The position numbers and the translations under genes were made by a program. From NCBI GenBank assembly GCA_951799405.1, contig OX637363.1:2046001-2110000 (forward strand): DNA of 64,000 nucleotides, given 5' to 3'. Positions 56,135-64,000 of the stretch are shown here, piece by piece. Source of the DNA: Agapetus fuscipes (Eukaryota > Arthropoda > Insecta > Trichoptera > Glossosomatidae). The notes under the pieces were generated by a model. The model made no database searches, was not told the origin of the DNA, and saw nothing but the letters and a program-made list of their open reading frames with translations. Position 1 is the stretch's first letter, and each line of letters begins with the position of its first letter.

Positions 56135-56460
56135 CAAAATTCAAGGCAGGGTAGAGAAAATGGGTGGGATTTTTCGGGCAGGTACTTCTAGTATGGGAGA
56201 ACAATTAGGGATTTGTTTATTAATTATATTATCTATTTTGTTGTGAATTTTTAGGGTTTCGAAGGCAATAAGTCGTCTGCCTTTGCACCCTGAGTGGAGG
56301 ACCTTTACTGCTGTTGTATCAAAAGAATGGTGTTTTTCTACGCAGTGGTCCTCCATCTCAGAGTCCTGTTCGTCCTATTATCAGTCAGACCCCAAATGCC
56401 CTTTTATGATCGCTAATTCTAACATTGATGGATCTTGAAGTCTGCCCTACATACACGGCT
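56135..56460 (-). mobile_element. Second Penelope-like fragment (GIY-YIG)
   Basis: Minus strand encodes CGAVYVGQTSRSINVRISDH then, after a frameshift, EDHCVEKHHSFDTTAVKVL, FETLKIHNKI. The G-x-x-Y-V-G-Q-T pattern and downstream His and Glu residues fit the GIY-YIG nuclease of Penelope-like elements. It differs clearly in sequence from the copy at 20773-21455. Confidence 0.72.
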
Positions 56461-57345
56461 CCGCATTATAACTGTCACTGTTACTCTGTCGCCATTCCAC
56501 TAGGGGGGGCCAGAGCCTCTGCAAAGCGCATTGGTTACATGATATGCGGTAAACTCCACCATCATCCATGCGTTCCGAGCAAACCTGGTTAAACAGCATT
56601 CTCCCCATGTTTTATTTATTTATGATTCAAAACAATATTTATAACACTAAGGGCCTGTTGCACCAAACTCCAATCAAACAAAAATCAAAATTAAGTGTGA
56701 TTTCTCCCATCAAATAAAAAAAAACTTGTAAATATGTAAATCTGCTTATGTGCATCATATTTCCTGCTCGAATTCCATCATATGTATGATTACCCACATA
56801 CAAGAAATATTTAACCGAGGTCCTTACCAGAATTAAGCAAACAAATTTTATGTGTCAATTTTAGAACTTGAATTTTTGAGTTGAACTAAAACCATCTTGC
56901 CTTCAGCATCTGTCCTTATACTATTCAGATCAGGGTCGAAAATTTTGTTCGATAAAGAATATGAAACAAATTCATCTATTAGTAATTAATCATATCTTTC
57001 TGAAATTGTTCCTTTGATTAAAATGATATTTTACAAAAACAAAAATGAAAGCAGCAAGCCTTTAAATTTTTTTTATTTTCATAAAATAAATACCAAGATT
57101 CATTGTTGAAATTTTTTTTATTTCCAAAATAAATCTTACAAATATCATAATGCTCTTATTTTACTAAATCAGGTACATTTTCTAAATATAAAAGTCATGA
57201 AACATACAATAAAGCGTCATCCATTTCTGAGAGATACAAAAACATTTTTTATTCATGATTCACAATATCCATGTAAGTCTTTTATTCCACATCAGTAGCT
57301 GTAACTGTAACTCTGTCGCCATTCCGCTAGGGGTGGCCCATCATA
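56455..57345. other. LINE-C tail, MITE-3 part, unassigned DNA, LINE-C tail
   Basis: 56457-56530 LINE-C tail (-); 56649-56890 diverged MITE-3; 56891-57290 no feature; 57295-57345 LINE-C tail (-). Confidence 0.5.
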
Positions 57346-57355
57346 GCTCTATCCT

Positions 57356-57361
57356 TTTATT
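57356..57361 (-). terminator. CPR-6 polyadenylation signal
   Basis: AATAAA on the minus strand, 50 bp past the TAA stop. A second AATAAA lies at 57286-57281 beyond a LINE-C tail. Confidence 0.55.
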
Positions 57362-57410
57362 TAGTCCTTTGCAGTGTCCAACAGGTCAATAGTTCTTGGG
57401 TTTGATGTTA

Positions 57411-60400
57411 TTAATGGTGACTGGCTTGAGAATAGCTGACTTGAGCGGTGAATCTGTAAAAAAATAATCTTTTTACATTTAAAATAGCAAGGCTCATATT
57501 CGGGATGTCCAAATTCGCTCACATCACTCCTCTGTTATTCTACATTGGCTTCGCTTCCCGGAGAGGGTGGTCTTCTGCGTTTTTCTTATGGTATATAAAG
57601 CCATCAATGGCTTGACTTCACCTTATCCAACTGACATGATTTCGCCTGTTGAGATGGGTGTGAGGAGGCAGACACTCAGATCTGCAAGTAATGGTGCTAT
57701 CAATTTGGATCAGTCGTGAAGTCAGATGCGCACAAATTACGGAGACTAGGTATAGAACAATGGTCTGGTATAAGCAAGAGATCGAATGATCTGGAATATG
57801 CATGAATGATCCCTTTTGTACCTATATATACGGACTGAAAAGGGCATCAGGGGACTAGTCTTTCCTGCTGGCTCTTCTTGATTCTGGTGTGAGGGTCTGC
57901 CACGCTGTAGGAGTACTGGTAGTCTTACCCATTGTGAGGATCTGAAGAGTAGTGCACGGTCCTCACGTGGCCATCAGGCTGCAGCAGGCTGTACTGCCCA
58001 GTGACGTGGTCTCCATCCCGGGTCTCCTGCTGGCTCTTCTGGTCTCCGGTGTGAGGGTCTGCCACGCTGTAGGAGTACTGGTAGTCTTACCCATTGTGAG
58101 GATCTGAAGAGTAGTGCACGGTCCTCACGTGGCCATCAGGCTGCAGCAGGCTGTACTGCCCAGTGACGTGGTCTCCATCCCGGGTCTCCTGCTGGCTCTT
58201 CTGGTCTCCGGTGTGAGGGTCTGCCACGCTGTAGGAGTACTGGTAGGCGGGGTGAGCCTGAAAATCACAAACAAACATTTCCATGCTGGAGAGTTGTTTT
58301 CCGGGATCTGTTGCGAATGAATGGAATATCCAGAGTCATAATAAACAAAGAGCTTGTATGAAGAAGGTTATGACTCTGGAGGAAATGAAAGAAGTATGTA
58401 AGGATAGAAAGAAATGGCGGTTGATCTGTAATGTTGACGGCTAGGGTTTATTAAAGTGAAATTGGTTTTATGATTTAGTTTCTTTAGTGTCCATGTATAT
58501 ATATGTTATTATTTATTTATTTAAAAAAAATGTAAACAGTTGCGTGCGTAATTTGTCATGTATGTTCCTTGACTTATAGATTGGTATGCGGCTGACCACC
58601 CATACTGTAAAAAAAATGGTTCACTTTGCCAATGTCACCCCTGTTTCAGGGAAGGACGGCAAGAGTTGCAGGGCTTATGTTCATTTGAGATTGGGTTTTT
58701 TTTATATTGTAGGTCCACATGCGGCATGTGTTAGCGCGAAATTATACATGTCTGCTTGTGGGAATGCATTTAATATAAATCTTAAATGATATATGTATAT
58801 CTTTGCAGCTTAGATTAGATTAGATTAGATTAGTTGCCGAGTTGAGAATCCCCCACTTCAACTGAAATGGTTGGCGTAAGGCCGGCCCTGTAAATATAAA
58901 TATGTTCTACCCACCACATGCGAACCCTTTGGGGAAAACGCGACAAGAACCGTAGCTTAGTGGCGAAACGTAAACAAAAGTAAATTTTATGGAAATATCC
59001 ATTCACTCACATCATAGTCTTGATCTTGCTGATGCCCTCTTTGATTTTGATGACCTCCATCATATTTTGAAGGTCCGTTTTGCAGCTTGAAATTTTGAGA
59101 AGACAAGGCATGACCTTGAGACGGCGTGCTCTCTCCAAAACTCTGGTGACTTGGCTTTGGATAGTAATATGGCTCAGGTTCATGTTTCAAATTTTGATTT
59201 TGAGTATTGTGAGCTAGACCAGCATTGCTGTAAGTATTTTGATTGTATTGTTTGTAATTGTTATTTTGTTGTTGTTGGTAATTGTTGTTATTCTGTGATT
59301 GATGATGGTTGTTGTTGCTTGGTTCTTGTTTGTGATGGATCACATGCTGAGAAGATATAGCACTGCTTTGTGCGTATCCCGAGTTCTGATTGTAGTTGTT
59401 ATTTTGTTGCTGATAATTGTTGTTGCTCTGTGGTTGGTGATAGTTATTGTAACCAGGCTCTTGTTTGTGGTAGACTATTTGTTGTGAAGATACAGCATTG
59501 CTTTGTGCGTACCCAGAATTATGGTTGTATTGTTGTTGTTGGTAATTGTTGTTTTGCTGTTGATGGTTGTTATATTTAGGCTCTTGTTTATGGTACACTA
59601 TATGTTGTGAAGAAACAGCGTTAGCATGAGCATGTCCAGAATCTAATTGATTAGCATTTTGTTGTTGATAGTGTCCCTGTTGTTGGTAATTGTTATTCTG
59701 TTGTTGATAGTTGTTATCTTGGTGATAATTGTTGTTATAAGGTTCTTGTTTATGATAAACAACGCTCTGATGATGATTTTGGTGTCCTGAATTACTCAAA
59801 CCATTTTGAGGCTGTTGATAGTACAAAGATTGTGTTTTATATACATTCTGTTGATTTTGCAGCAAGTTTTGTGAATGTCCTTGAGAAGTCTGATGACTTT
59901 GAGATGGATATCCTTGATTCAGGTGATTTCCCGAATGTGGCGAAGCTTGATGTTGAGTGTGGATGATTTTCAAAGAATGTCCTTGTTGTTTTGATGACTC
60001 CAAATTGGCATTGCTAAAAGCAATAGTCAGAGCACTGAAGATGAAAATCTGTGAAGCAAAAAATGAATTCGTTAATTGAATTAGTATCTGCGTTGTAATT
60101 TGTTATGTTAGTTGCTTGACTTATAGGTTGGTATGTGGTTGACCACTCATGCTGTAGAAAATGGTTCACTTTGCCGTTGTCACCCCTGTTTTAGGGAAGG
60201 TCGGCAAGAGTTGCTAGGTTGGCCATCACTACAGTCGCACTTTTTTATTTAAACGTTAAAAGTATGAAGCTTAGTTCCCATGCTGCACAATTTAGATCAC
60301 TTATGGCAATGTCACCCATATTTGAGAAAAAATCGGCAACAGTCACAGGGGCTATATTCATTTGAGGCTGTATATTTTCTAAGTATACATGAAGCATTTG

Positions 60401-60538
60401 TAAGCGCGAACTACACGTGTTTGTTTGTGAGCATGCATTTGATATGAGCTTTAAATGTTCATATTTCTTTGCAACTTAGATTATAGATTCGTTGTTTTTT
60501 TTTTGTAGAAAATAAATCTGTACCTTTTTTACGACCAT
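57411..60538 (-). CDS. RR-2 cuticular protein with long Gln/Asn-rich region, CPR-6 (4 exons)
   Basis: Secreted cuticle protein. Minus-strand exons: 60538-60524, 60048-59011, 58257-58091, 57453-57411; 1263 nt, 420 aa, in frame. Signal peptide [20 protein letters not shown]. Residues 21-351 are very rich in Gln, Asn, His and Tyr, with about four repeats of SSQ..VYHKQEP plus (N)YQQQ linkers, resembling a prion-like low-complexity domain. RR-2 domain residues 352-407 begin [20 protein letters not shown] and contain [19 protein letters not shown] and HYSSDPHNG. The C-terminus is [13 protein letters not shown]. The RR-2 exon is followed by an identical 162-bp tandem copy that lacks its own splice acceptor. 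Family role (chitin binding) is sure; the function of the Q/N region is inferred only. Confidence 0.9.
57480..57860 (+). mobile_element. LINE-B fragment and LTR-B fragment (CPR-6 intron 3)
   Basis: 57485-57715 encodes [16 protein letters not shown] and RRQTLRSA. 57720-57860 has LTR-B blocks (GAACAATGGTCTGGTA, CCTATATATACGGACTG), ending where the partial RR-2 repeat begins. Confidence 0.65.
57862..58246 (-). repeat. 162-bp tandem duplication of the CPR-6 RR-2 exon, about 2.4 copies
   Basis: Copies at 58246-58085 and 58084-57923 look identical over all 162 bp, with a third partial, diverged copy at about 57922-57862. Each unit runs from the YQYSYSV part of the RR-2 exon through the splice donor. 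The downstream copies lack the acceptor and the AHPA start, and reading through the donor meets a TAA, so they are probably not used. Confidence 0.9.
58340..58980 (+). mobile_element. LINE-A 3' end with family A, then SINE-2 piece (CPR-6 intron 2)
   Basis: [20 protein letters not shown] at 58358-58417, 3' UTR, family A at 58563-58835, SINE-2 3' part at 58840-58975. Confidence 0.8.
60108..60490 (+). repeat. Two family A fragments (CPR-6 intron 1)
   Basis: 60108-60225 and 60280-60490, the second with a GATTATAG tail. Confidence 0.7.
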
Positions 60539-60578
60539 TTTTCGATGTTGACCGAACTTGAGGACTCGTTTTTGAAAA

Positions 60579-60614
60579 CTGTCGAGAATTTAGCTTTCAT
60601 TGATTCTTATATAG
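60579..60614 (-). promoter_or_regulatory. CPR-6 core promoter
   Basis: Minus strand CTATATAAG at 60614-60606 and ACAGTT near 60582 as the likely initiator. A second TATATAA lies about 30 bp further upstream (about 60639-60645). Confidence 0.6.
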
Positions 60615-60884
60615 ATGATTTAGACAGTGACGCTTCATTATATAACCCTTGATTAAATAAATCATAAAGAATGTATTACAAATTATAATCTCTAGAATTT
60701 AGGCCCTACTTAACTTGCATCTAAAATTGTATGAATAAACATGTAAAGGGGAAAGCGGGGTTATTTACAATTATAAAAACTAGAAAGTAAAAAAAAATGT
60801 TTGATGATATTAGACGAACTATAAAAGAACTTACATTATTATCGACGTTTCGTTAGTGACGTAGCGTAACTTTTTCAGGAGATA

Positions 60885-61085
60885 ACCTACCGGTCTGTAG
60901 TCCAAGTGGAAACACTTCGGACTCGTAACTAGGAGGTTGTGGGTTCGAAGGTCCATCCAGCCTTACGACAACTGGGTCTTGCTTGAGAATTGGCGCTTTC
61001 TACAGAGATGACCAAGGTCACAGAGGGCTCTTGATGTGTGATACACACAAAAATAGCGCTCACCAAATAAATCAGCCTATTTTTT
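60885..61085 (+). mobile_element. SINE-1a, internally deleted
   Basis: Head GGTCTGTAGTCCAAGTGGAA, B box GGTTCGAAGG, then straight to CCATCCAGCCTTACG. Confidence 0.72.
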
Positions 61086-61127
61086 TATTTTTTATTTTAA
61101 CCTCTCTGCACTAAAATAAAAATATCG

Positions 61128-61270
61128 CAAAAGGAAAAATGCTGAAAGTAGAAGGGGAATGTGTGATAGAATGGATGTATGATATAAGCTTTGTGTGAAT
61201 GCTAGAGTAGTACCGATGGACTGGAGGAAGGCAGTCATTGTCCACATTTACAAATGTAAAGGAGAAGCTC
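61128..61270 (+). mobile_element. LINE reverse-transcriptase fragment
   Basis: Encodes VVPMDWRKAVIVHIYKCKG, the P-x-D-W-x-A-x-I-x-x-x-Y-K-x-K-G motif at the start of LINE reverse transcriptases. Cut off after 45 codons. Confidence 0.7.
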
Positions 61271-61700
61271 TTTGAGTTCAGATTCTTTTAAGTGCGTTAT
61301 ATTATTTAAAGTTTAAGGAAGTTTCAATTACAGTTGATTTTTTAGTAATATATTTAATTCGACAGAAAAAAAGCGTTCTAGGTAGCCCAGATGTCCCCTA
61401 TTATAAAAAAAAAAAAATCTCGACTTCTTGTTCGTTTTGCTTCTCACTTTCTCAGGTGTCAGACATGTCTGCCCAATGTGAAATGTGGCGCTCAAATCTG
61501 TCTAATTATTTAATTAAAATCATTACGTCATTATCCTAAAATATGTGAGCAGTACTTGTTTTTTATTAGCTCAATGATATTCAAAATATAATGCAATGCA
61601 AGTGATAAGAGAGAAGCTTGGGAGTATTAACCTATGCCAGGCGCGTGCGTAGGGTATAGGCACATTCCTTTATAATTACTCATTTGAAATTGCTAAGGTG
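61271..61700. other. Unassigned DNA
   Basis: No gene or repeat recognised. Confidence 0.4.
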
Positions 61701-61724
61701 TGCTGATGATGGTTAGGATCAAGT

Positions 61725-62010
61725 GCTTGCCCAGGTTCGAATCCCACCTAGGGTATCAGAAATGATTTCCCGTTTCTGTGTTTATTTCAAACCCCAAAAT
61801 AATATACCGGCAAGGTATACTTAGCCTTCACAAGAAATGAGAATAAGCCCTCCCCTCCTACGGGAGCTGGGAAACCCCCACTTCAACCGAAGTGGTTGGC
61901 GTGAGGTCGGCCCCTTACCAAATAGGTCCCGATTCGCCACATGCGACCCATTCGGGGTCAACGCAGACAAGAAGTTACTCTATATGTGTAGCTAAGTTGC
62001 GTTGCGTTAC
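61725..62010 (+). mobile_element. SINE-2, head partly lost
   Basis: B box GGTTCGAATCCC, body and end ATATGTGTAGCTAAGTTGCG. Confidence 0.8.
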
Positions 62011-62703
62011 AGAAATACAGTCCCTTGACAATGTAAAGAGCTTCATGGTAGACTACAAAGATTATCATCAAAAAGTGGGGAGATTTTCTCGTGTTTTCTA
62101 GAAAACTAAGAATTTTCTTCCTTGCTTGTACCTACTTTTACTCACATACATTTCATTGCATTCATCATTTTGAAATGTCGTAGAAAAAAATCGGTATTGT
62201 ATTTTTACAAATACACCTATTTTACAAAATTATTAATTCTCAATCGGGTGTCCAAAATTACAAACAGACATAAATAACAACATAAATACTAGTTACATAA
62301 TTATTTTTTCGTTTTCTTTATCTATGTGGAGCAGCATTTTCTTGTTTCGACTGTAACTCTATATTTCGCTGTTATTCAAAGACAGACGTAGACTAAGCTC
62401 TATTCTAAAATTAATAATCTAAATCTGCCGTTTTTGTTTCTTACACTTTATGGTCTTAGCAAAAGAGTTACAGTAATGAAAAAATCAAGCATATTTATTA
62501 ATTTGTTATCATAATTATAAAGTTGAAACAAAATATATTACTTAAAAATTGTCACCACAATTTTTTTTTAAAAAAACAGTTTTTGTTTAGTGTTTTGGAT
62601 TTGTTTTTCTTTTTAATTACAGTAGGTACCCTAAGTACGAGTTGCAAAACTTGAGTAAAGTTAAGTTTACGGAAAGTATTAAAGAGTAATTTAAAAAAAA
62701 TGA

Positions 62704-63020
62704 AACCAAACTTTGTTTTATTCTACTATGTTTTTATTTGAATTTGTTAAAAACAAACAGTGATATTTATAAGTGATATTTAAAATAAATTTATTTTTTC
62801 TTAAACGTAGTTTAATTTAACAACAATATTTTATATCTCGAGCACTTTCGACCATCAATATTCAGGTCATTATCAAAAGTGCTCGAGATATGAAATATTG
62901 TTGTTAAATTTAACTACGTTTAAGAAAAAATAAATTTATTTTAAATATCACTTATAAATATCACTGTTTGTTTTTAACAAATTCAAATAAAAACATAGTA
63001 GAATAAAACAAAGTTTGGTT
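62704..63020. mobile_element. Hairpin element H7
   Basis: Inverted arms of about 145 bp (62704-62848, 62877-63020) with few mismatches. The loop, minus strand, reads TTGATAATGACCTGAATATT then GATGGTCGAAA. Confidence 0.88.
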
Positions 63021-63292
63021 ATAGGATTGACTTATAGGTTATAGGTTGTTATGCGGCTGACCACCCATAATATAAAAATTGGTTCACTTTGCCAATGTCA
63101 CCCCTGTTTCAGGGAAGGACGGCAAGAGTTGCAAGGCTTATGTTCATTTGAGATTGGGTTTTTATATTGTAGGTCCACATGCGGCATGTGTTAGCGCGAA
63201 ATTATACATATCTGCTTGTGGGAATGCATTTAGTATAAATCTTAAATGATATATATCTTTGCAGCTTAGATTAGATTAGATTAGATTAGATT
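63021..63292 (+). repeat. Family A copy
   Basis: Full unit with (GATTA)n tail, at the outer end of hairpin H7. Confidence 0.85.
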
Positions 63293-64000
63293 GGTTTCAT
63301 TTTTTTTTTTTAAAGTGGAGTTCTACAAAGTTTCCGCTGAAACATTTAAAAAATTATTAAAGAGTGATTTTCCCCAAAATCAGCCGTTTTTGTTTCTTAC
63401 ACTTTATGGTCTTGGCAAAACAGTTACAGTGATGAAGAAAATCAAGTTCAAACAAACAAAAACGGCAGATTTTGGCAAAAACCACTCTTAAATATTATAC
63501 TTTCGTTAACTTTACTTTCCTCAAGTTGTGCAACTCGTACTCAGGGTGCTGAACTATACATTGTTAAGTAAAATATCGGGCCTTTTTTTTTATATTGTCA
63601 ACAGTTTTTGATTACATGTGGAAAAACTGAAACTGTTTAATGAAAAGACAATAAAGTGTAAGAAACAAAAACGGCAGATTGTGGGTATAAAGTGCTCTTA
63701 AAATCGCCACGAAATAAAAAGTGTCCATGAAAACATATTAAGTGGCATCATTAATTGAAAAAGACCATAAGGTTTTTTTTTTCTTCTTTATGATTAATGT
63801 ATTCTTGCATTAAAATAAGTAATGGTTTAGTTATGTTTGGACTATGAATAAGAGTTACAATAGTAGGAAATACAGCAAAACCGCCTACGGTAGCTCAAAG
63901 TGGACTCTACTTTATATGCGGGCTGTCTATTCTAATGCAGTTGTGTAAAACTTTTTTTTTTCAGACATATTGTTGAATAAAAACTAATGAACTACAAGAA

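Larger units (their letters stand above)
62631..63550. mobile_element. MITE-1 split by hairpin H7 and family A
   Basis: MITE-1 left end at 62631 (CCCTAAGTACGAGTTGC) and right end near 63545. Inside are hairpin H7 (62704-63020) and a family A (63021-63292). Further MITE-1 pieces at 62425-62480 and 63650-63700. Confidence 0.75.

Noticed and set aside
57923..58084. The second RR-2 copy as a coding exon of CPR-6
   Set aside because: No splice acceptor precedes it, and read-through from the first copy hits TAA at the donor.
59151..59579. Cysteine-rich small frames on the plus strand
   Set aside because: They are the antisense of the Gln/Asn-rich CPR-6 exon.

Overview
The window looks like nuclear DNA of an insect, most likely a moth or butterfly (inference). 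It is AT-rich and crowded with interspersed repeats. Its only convincing host genes are six RR-2 cuticular protein genes (CPR family, Rebers-Riddiford chitin-binding domain). All six share one architecture. A micro-exon of 4 or 5 codons opens the signal peptide. One exon (two in the first gene) finishes the signal peptide and carries a low-complexity region. A 167-nt exon encodes the RR-2 domain, and a small last exon ends the protein. All introns are GT-AG, and every exon join keeps the reading frame.

Layout of genes (ATG to stop): CPR-1 + 12258-18457; CPR-2 - 21717-27607; CPR-3 + 35309-37894; CPR-4 + 42473-49490; CPR-5 - 50604-53176; CPR-6 - 57411-60538. Each has a TATA box upstream of exon 1, usually with an arthropod CAGT initiator about 30 bp further on. 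Five have an obvious AATAAA close to the stop. Predicted products are 188, 148, 147, 131, 217 and 420 aa. They should be secreted and bind chitin. Five of the six share a short SSQ(S)-His motif outside the RR-2 domain. CPR-6 carries a long Gln/Asn-rich region, and its RR-2 exon is followed by an identical 162-bp tandem copy.

Everything else is mobile DNA, much of it nested. (1) LINE-A and LINE-C are related non-LTR elements; the 3' UTR of LINE-A is also the most abundant short repeat here ('family A', about 250 bp, (GATTA)n tail). (2) LINE-B (CR1/jockey-like) and RTE-like LINE pieces. (3) SINE-1 (tRNA-Thr-like head), in two places preceded by a 5S rRNA sequence, and SINE-2 (a second tRNA-like head), which is also found fused behind SINE-1. 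SINE-3 is a third tRNA-like family. (4) Two Penelope-like fragments with GIY-YIG domains. (5) Two groups of solo LTRs. (6) Several DNA-transposon-derived MITEs. (7) A set of long hairpin (inverted-repeat) elements, most sharing a small stem-loop motif near the centre.

The first 12 kb hold only repeats. From 12 to 61 kb the CPR genes alternate with repeat blocks, which also fill their introns. The last 3 kb are again nested repeats. Repeat boundaries were read by eye and may be off by 5-30 bp; exon boundaries were checked by reading frame.
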